Shown here one piece after another: positions 8,427-17,335 of a stretch of 32,376 nt of DNA. Location of the stretch: contig NZ_SGIS01000001.1 in NCBI RefSeq assembly GCF_004208535.1, positions 251,587 through 283,962 on the forward strand, in the 5' to 3' direction. Source of the DNA: Sphingomonas populi (lineage in GTDB: Bacteria; Pseudomonadota; Alphaproteobacteria; Sphingomonadales; Sphingomonadaceae). Each line of letters starts with the position of its first letter. Within the stretch, counting starts at the first letter, position 1. The position numbers were made by a program, and so were the translations under genes. The notes under the pieces are model-generated. The model was not told the DNA's origin. It saw only the letters and a list, made by a program, of their open reading frames with translations, and did not search any database.

Positions 8427-9964
8427 CAGCGCGGCATCCCGGCAGCGCGATCTGCGACCACATCGATCGGGCCGAGCGCGGTCAGGAAGCGTTGCATCGC
8501 CGCGCGCGGGTCGCGCCCCGGCAACACCTCGGCGGAGACATGCACCGCCACCGCGCGCTGCGGGCCGCCGAGCAGCTTGGCCTGCAATGTCGCCAGCTTC
8601 TGCCGCGCGCCGCTGTAGGTGACGATGTCACCGACCCGATACCAGGTCGCGATCTCGCGCTCGACCGGGCCGGGCGCGGTGACGTGGATCACCGCGCCGC
8701 CGTCGAGATCGGGCAAATCCTCGATCCGCACCCACACGTCGTCCTCGCGCAACGCGCCGACGCCGAACGAGACGATCTCCTTGCCCTCATGCTGAGCCCC
8801 GTAAACGGCGATCGCGAGATCGACCGGATCACCGCTCGCATCGGCATAGCGCCCGATCAGATAATGGTCGGCGCCGGGATAGTTGGGCGCCCACGGTGCG
8901 CGCGTACTCATCGGCACGCGATGCCAGCCGGGCACCTCGGGCAAGGCGATGCGGTCGGGCAAGGGCTGCGCACGGTTGGCGATGGCTGTGCTCCACGCGG
9001 GGAATACCGCCACCGTCACCAGCACCAAGGCCGCCGCGAGCAGAGCGTCGAGCCGGAAGCGCGGCACGCTCTGGAGCTTCGCCGCATCGAACACCGGCGC
9101 ATCCGGCGCGCGATCGAACCAGCGCCAGCCGATCGCGATCACCGCCGCCATCACCAGCCCGAAGAAGATCCAGCCGTACAGGATATGGTCGAAGCCCGTA
9201 GCCGCCTCCACCGAGGTGAGATACGCCGCATAGATCGTCGCGAACGCGCGGATGCCGTTGGCGACCACGGGCACGATCAGCGCCATCACCATGAACGCCG
9301 CCCGCCGGCCCCACGACACGAAGCACACGTTGGCGACGAGCGTGCCATAGGCGATCATCGCGATCACGAACTTCGCGCCCGAACACGCTTCGGCCACTTC
9401 GAAATAGCCGTTGGGGATGGTGATGAGCACGCCATCGACCTGCGCGGGCACGCCGAACAGGTGGAGCATCGGCATCGTCAGCGCGACGGTGACGGTCTGC
9501 AACGGGCCCTCCATCCCCTCGCCGAACGGCACGAGAAAGACCGCGTAGCACAAAGGAAACAGCAGCCCGCGCGCAACGTTCGGCCCGAGCAGGGTGACGA
9601 CCGCGCCTTGCAGCATCATCACCAGCCCGAGTTGCCGCGCCAGGGCCACGCCGCCGGCATCGCCGAGCAGCCACCCAAGACCACCGCACGCGACGATCGC
9701 CAGCCCCGGCGCCCAGCCGACCGGGGTCAGCTTGCCGAGATCGGCGCGGCGCGCCCACACCAGCCACGCGAGGACGGGGCCGATGAACAGGCAATGCCCG
9801 AAGGTCGTGCTCGTCCACCACAGATGCGCGAGCGTCGTCACATCGCGCCAGAAGGTCGCGACGATCACGAGCGCAACGGCCACCAGCGCGATGAGATGAC
9901 GGCGCCATGCCGCCTGTACGGAGGTCGCCGGCGCGAAGTCGGCGGACGGAAACGCGTAGGTCAT
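8426..9964 (-). CDS. xrtA: Exosortase A fused to an EpsI domain
   Basis: Exosortases are polytopic inner-membrane cysteine transpeptidases that process C-terminal PEP-CTERM sorting signals. The first ~285 residues form about eight hydrophobic segments and carry the catalytic set: Cys194 in AEACSGAKF, Arg239 in NGIRAF and His260 in FDHILYGW. After a linker and one more membrane segment, residues about 320-512 form an EpsI-type domain (LPEVPGWHRV, YLIGRYAD, TWYRVGDIV), often a separate gene elsewhere. The start at 9964 is fixed by an ATGA overlap with the upstream glycosyltransferase stop; the reading frame extends another 22 codons upstream without support. No substrate with a PEP-CTERM tail is encoded in this window. 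Confidence 0.95.
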   Translation of the reverse strand: MTYAFPSADFAPATSVQAAWRRHLIALVAVALVIVATFWRDVTTLAHLWWTSTTFGHCLFIGPVLAWLVWARRADLGKLTPVGWAPGLAIVACGGLGWLLGDAGGVALARQLGLVMMLQGAVVTLLGPNVARGLLFPLCYAVFLVPFGEGMEGPLQTVTVALTMPMLHLFGVPAQVDGVLITIPNGYFEVAEACSGAKFVIAMIAYGTLVANVCFVSWGRRAAFMVMALIVPVVANGIRAFATIYAAYLTSVEAATGFDHILYGWIFFGLVMAAVIAIGWRWFDRAPDAPVFDAAKLQSVPRFRLDALLAAALVLVTVAVFPAWSTAIANRAQPLPDRIALPEVPGWHRVPMSTRAPWAPNYPGADHYLIGRYADASGDPVDLAIAVYGAQHEGKEIVSFGVGALREDDVWVRIEDLPDLDGGAVIHVTAPGPVEREIATWYRVGDIVTYSGARQKLATLQAKLLGGPQRAVAVHVSAEVLPGRDPRAAMQRFLTALGPIDVVADRAAGMPR

Positions 9965-11163
9965 GCCGCGACGCGTTCCACACGTTGGTCGGTGAGCATC
10001 GCATCGAGCGGCGCGAGGCATGCTTGCCAACTATAGCGGCGCTGCACTTGCGCCCGCGCGGCTGCGCCGATCGCGGCGGCGGTGGGTTTGTCGCCGAGCA
10101 GCAAGCCGGTAGCTTGCGCGATCTCGGCGGCAGTCGCGCCGACGCGGATCGTGCCGGCGTGATCGATCCCCTCGGCGGCGGGCGCGGAGGTGACCACCGG
10201 CCGCGCCATCGCCATCGCTTCAAGCACCTTGTTCTGGATACCGCGCGCCAGCTTCAACGGCGCGACCACCACGGCAGCGGCGGCGAGCCAGCCGCGCACG
10301 TCGGCGACCTCGCCGGTGACGATCACGCCGGGCCGGCTGGCGAGCGCCTTCACCGCCTCGGACGGCGCCCGACCGACGATCGCGAACTGTGCCTGCGGGT
10401 GTTCGACCCGGATCAGCGGCATAATATCCTGCGCGAACCACGTCACCGCCTCGATATTGGGGCGATAATCCATTTGGCCGGTGAAGACGATCAGATCGCC
10501 CTCCGCCGCGACGCGTTCGAAGCTGGCGGCGGGGTCGAACACAGCGGTGTCGATGCCGTTCTCGATCGCATGGACTCGCGCCGCGCCCGTCGCCTCGCGA
10601 AACAGCGCCGCCTCGGCGGCGCTGACGAACAGGCTGGCGTCGGAACACGCGGCGACATCACGCTCGAACGCCTGCAACAGCCTGGCCTCGCGCGCCATCA
10701 TCCAGCGCGATGGGCCATGCGCGTCGTTGGCGTAGTCGGCGAACTTGGCCGAATCCATGTCGACGAAGTCCATCACGATGCGGTGGTCCGAACATGCCGG
10801 CAGATATTGCGCCATCTGCCCCGAGAAGACGTAGATCGTGTCGATCGGATGGCGCGCGAGCAGATCGTCGACCTTGGCGCGCACCGCCGCATCGTCGAAC
10901 GAGGTCAGCGAGACCGGCCGGCCCTGCACCATAGCCTCGGCGGCGGCACGCCAGCGCGGTTTGCCCCGCCACAGCACCGCGCGCTCGCCGGTCAGCCACG
11001 GCAGGCTGCCGGCACGGTTCAGGTCACGCGGATCATCGGCGAAAGCGACCAGGTGCGTGCGGGCGCGCTGCGACAGATGCTTGAGAATGTGGAACCCACG
11101 GATCTTGTCGCCGCGATCGGGCGGATCGGGGACGCGGTGCGCCAGGAACAATATGTCGCCCAT
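9961..11163 (-). CDS. XrtA-system glycosyltransferase (GT4-like)
   Basis: This 400-aa GT-B fold glycosyltransferase is of the type found with PEP-CTERM/XrtA systems (sugar transferase Stp1-like). The N-terminus MGDILFLAHRVPDPPDRGDKI is the acceptor-side Rossmann start. The C-terminal half has the donor-side signals VFTGQMDYRPNIEAVTWF, FAIVGRAPSEAV, VVVAPLKLARGIQNKVLEAM and PVVTSAPAAEGI. It is expected to act at the cytoplasmic face of the membrane, adding a sugar to the growing EPS unit. The start follows the FemAB stop by 3 bases, and its stop overlaps the exosortase start. The sugar donor cannot be told from sequence alone. Confidence 0.93.
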   Translation of the reverse strand: MGDILFLAHRVPDPPDRGDKIRGFHILKHLSQRARTHLVAFADDPRDLNRAGSLPWLTGERAVLWRGKPRWRAAAEAMVQGRPVSLTSFDDAAVRAKVDDLLARHPIDTIYVFSGQMAQYLPACSDHRIVMDFVDMDSAKFADYANDAHGPSRWMMAREARLLQAFERDVAACSDASLFVSAAEAALFREATGAARVHAIENGIDTAVFDPAASFERVAAEGDLIVFTGQMDYRPNIEAVTWFAQDIMPLIRVEHPQAQFAIVGRAPSEAVKALASRPGVIVTGEVADVRGWLAAAAVVVAPLKLARGIQNKVLEAMAMARPVVTSAPAAEGIDHAGTIRVGATAAEIAQATGLLLGDKPTAAAIGAAARAQVQRRYSWQACLAPLDAMLTDQRVERVAA

Positions 11164-11166
11164 CGG

Positions 11167-12240
11167 CTATCCGAGACCCTTGGCGATGTGCGGACCGAGC
11201 AGGTTCGCGATCCCCAAGGGCAGCGTCTTCCACACGGCGACTTGCAGCCGGTATTTCGGGCTGAGCGGGTTGATCTCGCGCGGGGTGTCACCGGGTTTCA
11301 CGCGCTTGGCATAGCGCAGCGGCACCCCTTCGAAACCCCAATTCTTCTTGAACGCCGCCGGCCCGGTGCCGGCCTTCGACCGTCCGAAATCGAACCGCGT
11401 GCAACCGCGCGCGCGGGCATGGCTCATCAGCGCGAAATACATGCGGTCGTTGGCACGAAGCGCGCGCGCCGCAAGCGTGCCGCCGCCCCAATAGGGATAG
11501 ACCGTACCGGCGTGATACAAGCTTAGCACGCTCGCGACCGGCTTGCCGGCCGAGCGGATCGTCAGGATATCGGCATCGTCACCGAACGCCGCGAGCACGC
11601 TGCGGAACAGTTTCGCCGGGAACACCGGCGTGCCGAGGTTGCGCACCGATTCGGCATAGACCGCGTAATGCGCCTTCACATCAGCGGCGCCGCTGCCGAC
11701 CGTCACGTCGAGATCGAGCGCGAGCGCCTTGCGCACCTCGGCGCGCTGCTTGCGCGGGATGGCGGTGAGTTGCGCATCGTCCGAAGCCGCAAGCGGACGA
11801 GTGAAGCCGAGATAGGCGCCCTCCTCCGCGATCCAGTCGCCATCGGGCACGCCGCCGCCGCGCAATTCGAGGCTCGGGCAACCGAGTTTCAGCGCGAGCG
11901 CCCAGCCCGCTTCGGCCAGCACACCCGCCGCCGCGTCGCTGCCGGCGAGGATGCCGCCGCCGACCGCGAACCCGTTCGAGACCAAAGCGCGCCCGAACAG
12001 CCGCGAGCGGACCTCCGTCATGGGCAGCACGCCTTCGATCGATCCGTCACCGCGCTCGGCGATCAAGGTATGGCTGCGTTGGCCGCAGCCTCGCGCAACG
12101 GCAAGGCTCCAGGCGGGCAGATGGAACGGCGTACCCTCAGGATGCGCGCGCACGAAATCGGCGATGCGCGCGGCTTCGGCGGCGTCGGTCAGATCGGCTG
12201 TGCGTAGGCCGAGCAAGGGCGACAGCAAAGGCACGGTCAC
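11167..12240 (-). CDS. FemAB-like XrtA-associated protein
   Basis: This 357-aa protein of the GNAT/FemAB superfamily is the type recurrently encoded next to exosortases. Relatives transfer amino acids from aminoacyl-tRNA to peptidoglycan or other acceptors. Visible family-like blocks include AIPRKQRAEVRKALALDLDV, PVFPAKLFRSVLAAFGDDAD, YPYWGGGT and FDFGRSKAGTGPAAFKKNWGF. The GTG at 12240 is chosen because it overlaps the deacetylase stop as GTGA; the open frame continues 56 codons upstream but that part is a shadow of the deacetylase gene. With the amidotransferase, it hints at an aminoacyl decoration on the polysaccharide (inference). Confidence 0.9.
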   Translation of the reverse strand: MTVPLLSPLLGLRTADLTDAAEAARIADFVRAHPEGTPFHLPAWSLAVARGCGQRSHTLIAERGDGSIEGVLPMTEVRSRLFGRALVSNGFAVGGGILAGSDAAAGVLAEAGWALALKLGCPSLELRGGGVPDGDWIAEEGAYLGFTRPLAASDDAQLTAIPRKQRAEVRKALALDLDVTVGSGAADVKAHYAVYAESVRNLGTPVFPAKLFRSVLAAFGDDADILTIRSAGKPVASVLSLYHAGTVYPYWGGGTLAARALRANDRMYFALMSHARARGCTRFDFGRSKAGTGPAAFKKNWGFEGVPLRYAKRVKPGDTPREINPLSPKYRLQVAVWKTLPLGIANLLGPHIAKGLG

Positions 12241-13076
12241 GCCATAGCGCCTTTCATCTCGGCCACGATCGAATCCATCCGGTCCCAGCGGTGGCGGCGG
12301 ATCAGCCCGCGCAATTTGCCCGCCATCGCGCCCAAGCGACTGTAATGGCGCAGCCGCGACTTGAGCGGCGCGGCGGCGATGCGCGGCTGGCCGGGATCGA
12401 TCTCCCACGGGTGGAAGTAGAACACCGCTGGCTGGCCCTCGGCCGAAACCTGCCGCACCGCATGATTGGTCAGCGCCGCAGGGAACAGCCGGAAGAACCC
12501 GCCGCCGGTCGCCATGCGGCGGTTGCCGAACGCGGCGACTGTCACCGGCACTTCGATCAACGGCGAATCCGCGACCGGGCGGAAGGCGTAGCGGGACGCC
12601 TCCGGCCAGCCGTAATGATCGTGCTTGAGCGGCGCTACGCTTGACGAATAGGCGTATCCCGCCTCGGCGAGGATCGGATGCGCCCAGGGCGTGCGGGCGT
12701 CGATCGAGAAGCTCGGCGCGCGGTAGCCGGTGACGCGCACACCGCCGGCGTCCTCCAGCGTCTTGCGTGCCCGGTCGATATCGGCGCGGAACACCTCGGG
12801 CTGCATCGTGAAGACACGCTGGTGCGCCCAGCCGTGGCTCGCCAGTTCGTGTCCGGCCGCGACGATCCGGCGGATCAACGCTGGGTGGCGTGCGGCGACC
12901 CAGCCGAGCGTGAAGAACGTCGCTTTCACGCCGGTTTCGGCGAACAGCGCCAGCACCGCGTCGGTGTTGTATTCAACCCGCGATTCGAGCGAATCCCAGT
13001 CTTTTCTGTCGATCACCCGCTCGAACGCGCCGACCTGAAACCATTCCTCGATATCGACCGACAGCGCGTGGCGCAT
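12237..13076 (-). CDS. XrtA-system polysaccharide deacetylase
   Basis: This is a 279-aa carbohydrate esterase family 4 (NodB-type) protein. The N-terminal SVDIEEWFQV carries the catalytic Asp and the Glu-Glu-Trp signature of the PEP-CTERM-associated subgroup. HELASHGWAH holds the metal histidines (H-x3-4-H), then come GYRAPSFSID and the late FYFHPWE motif. It removes N-acetyl groups from the EPS. No signal peptide is seen, so it may act on lipid-linked units in the cytoplasm. The ATG at 13076 starts directly at the conserved domain; the 22 upstream codons are not used. It lies 8 bases after the ATPase stop and overlaps the FemAB start. Confidence 0.94.
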   Translation of the reverse strand: MRHALSVDIEEWFQVGAFERVIDRKDWDSLESRVEYNTDAVLALFAETGVKATFFTLGWVAARHPALIRRIVAAGHELASHGWAHQRVFTMQPEVFRADIDRARKTLEDAGGVRVTGYRAPSFSIDARTPWAHPILAEAGYAYSSSVAPLKHDHYGWPEASRYAFRPVADSPLIEVPVTVAAFGNRRMATGGGFFRLFPAALTNHAVRQVSAEGQPAVFYFHPWEIDPGQPRIAAAPLKSRLRHYSRLGAMAGKLRGLIRRHRWDRMDSIVAEMKGAMA

Positions 13077-13084
13077 GCTCCGGC

Positions 13085-14779
13085 TCAGCGCAGGTCGCGG
13101 CGGAGCGCCGTCGTATCGTGCGATCCATCGCCCTCGACCCAATCGACCAGCAAGGTCAGCACGCGGCGCAAGGCGGCGTCCTGCTCTTCGACGCGCGCCT
13201 CAAGCGAGGCGATGCGGGCACGGCTGGCGGGGTCGCCTGCGGTGGACGCGACGAACGCCTCGTCGATCCGGGTCTCCAGCGCATCGAGCCGCGCCTTGAG
13301 CGCGGGGTTGAGATCGGTCGGCCGCGCGGCGAGCTGCTCCATCGCGGCTTCGATCGATTCGAGATGATCGGCGACGGCCGGATCGCTCTGCGGGCCGCGC
13401 GACGCAACCTCGTCGAGCCGGGCTTCGAGTGCCGCGATGGCCGGGTCCGCCTCGGGCTCGCGTGCGGCAAGCTGGTCCAGCCGGGCTTCGAGCGCCGCGA
13501 GCCGTTCGTCGCTCGCCGCATCCATCGCAGGGATGCGCGCTGCCGTCTGTTCGACCGAGGCAGCGAGCGCGGCGAGTTCGTCGCGAACCGTCTGATCGAC
13601 ATCCGATACGGCGACCGCGATCTGGTCGGTACGTCCCTCAACCGAGGCGAGCCGCTCGGCCAGCGCGGGATCGGCCTTGGGTGCATTCTCGACCCGCGCT
13701 TCGAGCGACGTCAACCGCGCGAGGATGCCGCGATCGACGCGCGGGCCGGCGGAGACATTCTCCAGCCGCGATTCGATCGAGGCGATCGCCTGCATCAGCG
13801 ACTGGTCGGGCGCGGCGGGTTCCTCGACACGCGATTCGAGCGAGGCGATGCGCGCGAGCAACTCGGCGTCGGGTACGGCATCCTCGATCGGCAGATGCCG
13901 GATCGGGCGCGGCGCCGTGGTCGGCTCGGTCGCCTTGACGATCGGCAACGGTTCGGGCTTCTCGGGCGCGTCGCTCGAAATATCCGCGAGCACCGTGTTC
14001 ACCACGTCCGCGTCGATCGTATCGAGCTGCTCAATCGCACCGAACAGCAGCACGCGCCCGGCAAGCTGGTTGAGCCGGCGCGGTACGCCGTCCGAACCAT
14101 CGTAGAGCGCCGCGAAAGCTTCGTCGGTGAAATGCGGACGGCCCGTCCAGCCGACTACACCGAGCCGGTGCTTCATATACGGCTCTACTTCCTCGCGCTC
14201 CATCGGTTCGAGGTGATGCGTCGCGATCACGCGCTGGCGGAGCTGTTCGAGCCGGTCGGAGCCATGCAGCCGCTCGCGGAACTCGGGTTGGCCGAGCAGG
14301 AATATCTGGAGAAGCGCATGGCCGCCCGCCTGAAAGTTCGACAGCATCCGCAGTTCTTCGAGCGCGGAGACCGGCAGCGCCTGCGCCTCATCGACGATCA
14401 GCAACGTGCGCCGGCCGCTGCGCGCAGTGGCGTGCAGCCCGCGTTCGATCGCGGTGAGCAGTTGCGCCTTGGTCATGCCATCGGTGTGGAGATCGAGCCC
14501 GTTGCCGACCATGCGAAGCAGATCGTCCGCCTCGATCTGGGTCGAGACGATCTTGATCGCCTGCAACCGATCGCGGTCGATCGTCGCCATCAGATGGCCG
14601 ACGAGCGTGGTCTTGCCAGCGCCGACATCGCCGGTGATGACGATGAAGCCCTCGCCCTGGCTCAAGCCATAGCCGAGATACGCCATCGCCTTGCGGTGCG
14701 TGGCGGTATCGAACCAGAAACGCGGATCGGGCGTGAGCTGGAACGGCCGTCCGTTCAATCCATAATGGTCGTCGTACAT
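13085..14779 (-). CDS. XrtA-associated AAA ATPase with long coiled-coil tail
   Basis: The N-terminal ~280 residues are an ExeA/GspA-like AAA ATPase. They begin YGLNGRPFQLTPDPRFWF, with Walker A GDVGAGKT (50-57), Walker B LLIVDEAQ (126-133) and a C-terminal lid ending PRRLNQLAGRVLLFGAIEQL. This module is standard next to XrtA. The remaining ~240 residues (about 325-564) are a tandem heptad-rich repeat with units like ERLAALEARLDQLA separated by short Pro/Asp linkers, predicting an extended coiled coil. Total length is 564 aa, longer than the ~270-350 aa I recall as usual for the family. It starts 10 bases after the outer-membrane protein stop. It may power or organise the export machine at the inner membrane (inference). 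Confidence 0.92.
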   Translation of the reverse strand: MYDDHYGLNGRPFQLTPDPRFWFDTATHRKAMAYLGYGLSQGEGFIVITGDVGAGKTTLVGHLMATIDRDRLQAIKIVSTQIEADDLLRMVGNGLDLHTDGMTKAQLLTAIERGLHATARSGRRTLLIVDEAQALPVSALEELRMLSNFQAGGHALLQIFLLGQPEFRERLHGSDRLEQLRQRVIATHHLEPMEREEVEPYMKHRLGVVGWTGRPHFTDEAFAALYDGSDGVPRRLNQLAGRVLLFGAIEQLDTIDADVVNTVLADISSDAPEKPEPLPIVKATEPTTAPRPIRHLPIEDAVPDAELLARIASLESRVEEPAAPDQSLMQAIASIESRLENVSAGPRVDRGILARLTSLEARVENAPKADPALAERLASVEGRTDQIAVAVSDVDQTVRDELAALAASVEQTAARIPAMDAASDERLAALEARLDQLAAREPEADPAIAALEARLDEVASRGPQSDPAVADHLESIEAAMEQLAARPTDLNPALKARLDALETRIDEAFVASTAGDPASRARIASLEARVEEQDAALRRVLTLLVDWVEGDGSHDTTALRRDLR

Positions 14780-14789
14780 GGCAACACCC

Positions 14790-16391
14790 TCAGAATTGAT
14801 ACCGCATCCCGACCTGGCCCTGGGCCGAAGTCTGGTCGCGCAGCCCCTGCTGGCTGAAATTGTAGATGCCGGCGGTCGCCGTCGCCCCCAACCGGCCGAA
14901 GGTTCGGTAATAGGTCGCGGTCGCGCCCTCGCTGTAGATGCCGCGCGATCCGGCGATACCGCTCTTATAGTAATTCGCGATCACGTCCGCGCTGATGCTG
15001 GAAACACGATCGAGCGTGACCGAGGCGAACGCCTGTGCATAGACGCTTTCGTCCTCGACGCCATCGACGGTGAACTGCTCGCCCTCGGGCGCGAAGAACT
15101 TGCGGTTGGCGTAGCCGGCGCCGATGCCGTAGCTGACCGGACCACGGTTTGCAGACAGGATCGCATCGACGCCGCGCGCGCGGTACGATGACGACGAGAT
15201 CGACTGGAACACGCCGTTGAGGCACCCGCCCGCCGAACCTGCGGTGTTGCCGAACGTGCATCCGCCGAACTGCTGGCCGAACGCGTCGCGCTGGTCGATG
15301 AAGCTGGTTGGCAGACGCGAGATGCCGTCCTGCAACTGGCGCCCGAAGGTCGTCACCGAGTCATACACGCCGAGCTGGAAGTTTACGGCACGCGACGGCG
15401 AATAGGAGAACGAGCCGGTATAGCTCATGCCGCCATAGCGCTTGCCGACGTTGGCGGTCAGCAAAGTACGCGGCGACGGACGCCAGATCACGCCAGCGTC
15501 GTAGATCAGCCCGTCGGTCTCATAGGCGATCCGGCGTGGTGACGCCTGATTGGTGACGTAGCGGCCATTACGATCGATCACCGGATTACCGCCAGCGTCG
15601 AGCAGCGCGTCCTTCTGGGTGACCTTGATCTTCTCATATCCCACACCAGCGCGCAGCGCGAGCGTGCGGGTGACCGGCAGCACCACGTCGCCACGCCCGT
15701 ATTTGCCTTCGTAACGCTGGCTGAGCTGGGTGGCGGTGTCACGCTCATACGCGCCGCTCACCGTCACGCCGACCGGCAACACCTCGCCCGCCTTCACGCC
15801 GGCGGATGCGGTCGCGACGTGGCTCTGCGCGCTGTCGAACACGTCGAGCCGCTGCGCACCGGGCGCGACGCCGGTCGCGCCGGGCGATTCGACCTTGGTG
15901 TAGCCGTAGCGGTACGCCGCGTTGATCGCGACCGGGCCGGCGTTCGTCGCGAGCGTCGGGCCGGCATAGGCCGAATAGACCTGGCTGATATTGTCGACAT
16001 TGCCGGCGAGGTTGACCGGCGCTGCGCCGCGAATGTCATAACGCGAACGCGTGGCGAGCGCGCCGCCGTCGAGGCTGACGCCCGGCGCAATCTTGACGGA
16101 CGCGCGCGCAAGGCCGCTGTGGACGTCGCTGTCGCCGACACGCTTGCTCCACGCGATGCGGCGTTCGTAGCGATAGCTCACCTGAAGATCGGCGCGATTG
16201 GTATGCAAATCGGCATCGACCCCGGCGGCGACCGTCGAATAGGTCAGCACGTCATTGTCACCGCTCAGGTCGGCGACGGCGACCTGGCTCAGTTCGATAT
16301 AGGGCGAGATCGACTTGTGCCGGTCCTGCGCATGGACGGGCGCGGCGAGCAGTGTCGCACAGGCGGCTCCCGTCAGGAGCGTCCGCTTCAT
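14790..16391 (-). CDS. XrtA-associated outer-membrane beta-barrel protein
   Basis: This 533-aa protein resembles the PEP-CTERM-system-associated outer-membrane family that pairs with the ATPase gene. It has a clear Sec signal (MKRTLLTGAACATLLAAP..., cleavage likely after VHA, residue 21). Many alternating amphipathic strands follow and it ends in QVGMRYQF, whose terminal Phe is typical of BAM-inserted barrels. Two Cys residues in a loop (GGCTFGNTAGSAGGC) may form a disulfide. The ATG at 16391 overlaps the tyrosine-kinase stop as ATGA; the frame stays open far upstream, but that is the shadow of the kinase gene. A role as an EPS export channel or anchor is inference. Confidence 0.9.
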   Translation of the reverse strand: MKRTLLTGAACATLLAAPVHAQDRHKSISPYIELSQVAVADLSGDNDVLTYSTVAAGVDADLHTNRADLQVSYRYERRIAWSKRVGDSDVHSGLARASVKIAPGVSLDGGALATRSRYDIRGAAPVNLAGNVDNISQVYSAYAGPTLATNAGPVAINAAYRYGYTKVESPGATGVAPGAQRLDVFDSAQSHVATASAGVKAGEVLPVGVTVSGAYERDTATQLSQRYEGKYGRGDVVLPVTRTLALRAGVGYEKIKVTQKDALLDAGGNPVIDRNGRYVTNQASPRRIAYETDGLIYDAGVIWRPSPRTLLTANVGKRYGGMSYTGSFSYSPSRAVNFQLGVYDSVTTFGRQLQDGISRLPTSFIDQRDAFGQQFGGCTFGNTAGSAGGCLNGVFQSISSSSYRARGVDAILSANRGPVSYGIGAGYANRKFFAPEGEQFTVDGVEDESVYAQAFASVTLDRVSSISADVIANYYKSGIAGSRGIYSEGATATYYRTFGRLGATATAGIYNFSQQGLRDQTSAQGQVGMRYQF

Positions 16392-17335
16392 TTCGAGTCC
16401 TCCTGCCCGTAATAGCTGCCGAAGCGGCGGCCGCCGGGCGCATAGGTCACTGCGTTGAGCAGCAACTGGATGTCTTCGCAGCCGCTGAGCAGCGCGACCG
16501 CTTCGCGCAGATCGCCCTCGACGGTGCGATCGGCGCGCACCACCAGCACGGTCTGCCCGGCATGATGCGCGAGCACGGCGGCGGGCGACGCGGCCAGCAC
16601 CGGCGGCGAATCGAAGATCAATACGCGGCGCGGATCGGCGGCGAGCAACGCCGAGATGATCGCGGCGGTGCGCGCGCTGCCGAGCAATTCGGTATCGTCG
16701 TGCGATTTGGTGCCAGCGGGCAGCACGCTCAACTGCGGGATGTCGGTGCGAACCACGCAGGTCTCGATATCGATCGTCGGATCGGCGAGCGCATCGAGCA
16801 GCCCGAGGCCGTCGGCGAGGCCGAGCCGGTTCATCACATCGGGCTTGGCGAAATCGGCGTCGATCAGGATCACCTCGACCTCGCGCTCCGCCGCCATCGA
16901 GATGGCGAGGTTGAGCGCGCAATAGGTCTTGCCGTCGTTTGGCTTGGCCGAGCAGACCAGAATGGTGCGCGCGCGCGTCGCGTCTTTCTGGCGCAATGTC
17001 CGCGCGGTCACCATCAGGTGTCGTTTGACCAGCCGGAATTCCTCGGCGAGCGCCCCGACCGGCGCGCCGGGCACGAGCAGCCCGTTGGCGGCCAGGATCG
17101 CGCGATCGACCACCGCGACGTCGCCAGACGGAACACGGAGCGGTGCCATCTCGGCGGGCGCATCCAACTCCACGGGCGCTTCCGCCATCGGCGCGATGAC
17201 CCGCAGCGGCGGCGGTGCCGCTTCCGAAACAGGAGGCTGGGGGTTGCGCGCGCGCAGTTCGGCGCTGAAATCATAGACCTTGGCGGCGCGCTCGATCAGC
17301 GAACCGCCCGGTTTGCGCGAGGTCATGTCGTTCAT
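16388..17335 (-). CDS. XrtA-associated tyrosine autokinase
   Basis: This is a bacterial tyrosine-kinase cytoplasmic module (CpsD/CapB type), 315 aa. Residues 1-80 are a variable Pro/Ala-rich lead. Then EFRLVKRHLM precedes Walker A SAKPNDGKTYCALNLA (K136, T137) and Walker A' ILIDADF (157-163). VLIFDSPPVLA is the Walker B. The C-terminus RRFGSYYGQEDSK supplies a short tyrosine cluster for autophosphorylation. It partners the chain-length protein encoded immediately upstream, forming a split Wzc-like pair that sets polymer length. The ATG at 17335 overlaps the upstream stop as ATGA. Confidence 0.94.
   Translation of the reverse strand: MNDMTSRKPGGSLIERAAKVYDFSAELRARNPQPPVSEAAPPPLRVIAPMAEAPVELDAPAEMAPLRVPSGDVAVVDRAILAANGLLVPGAPVGALAEEFRLVKRHLMVTARTLRQKDATRARTILVCSAKPNDGKTYCALNLAISMAAEREVEVILIDADFAKPDVMNRLGLADGLGLLDALADPTIDIETCVVRTDIPQLSVLPAGTKSHDDTELLGSARTAAIISALLAADPRRVLIFDSPPVLAASPAAVLAHHAGQTVLVVRADRTVEGDLREAVALLSGCEDIQLLLNAVTYAPGGRRFGSYYGQEDSK

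Noticed and set aside
6594..8618. 674-aa open frame antisense to the amidotransferase
   Set aside because: It is long only because GC-rich antisense frames lack stops; the opposite strand encodes a clear MCGIAG amidotransferase.
8339..11526. Two long plus-strand open frames (565 and 539 aa) across the exosortase region
   Set aside because: They are antisense to exosortase, glycosyltransferase and FemAB genes; the products are Arg/His-rich and without motifs.
13118..14857. 579-aa open frame antisense to the AAA ATPase
   Set aside because: Its apparent repeats are the mirror of the coiled-coil repeat on the true strand.
14790..16391. PEP-CTERM sorting substrate among the XrtA genes
   Set aside because: No product in the window ends in a Pro-Glu-Pro motif, membrane helix and basic tail; the outer-membrane protein ends in a beta-barrel strand.
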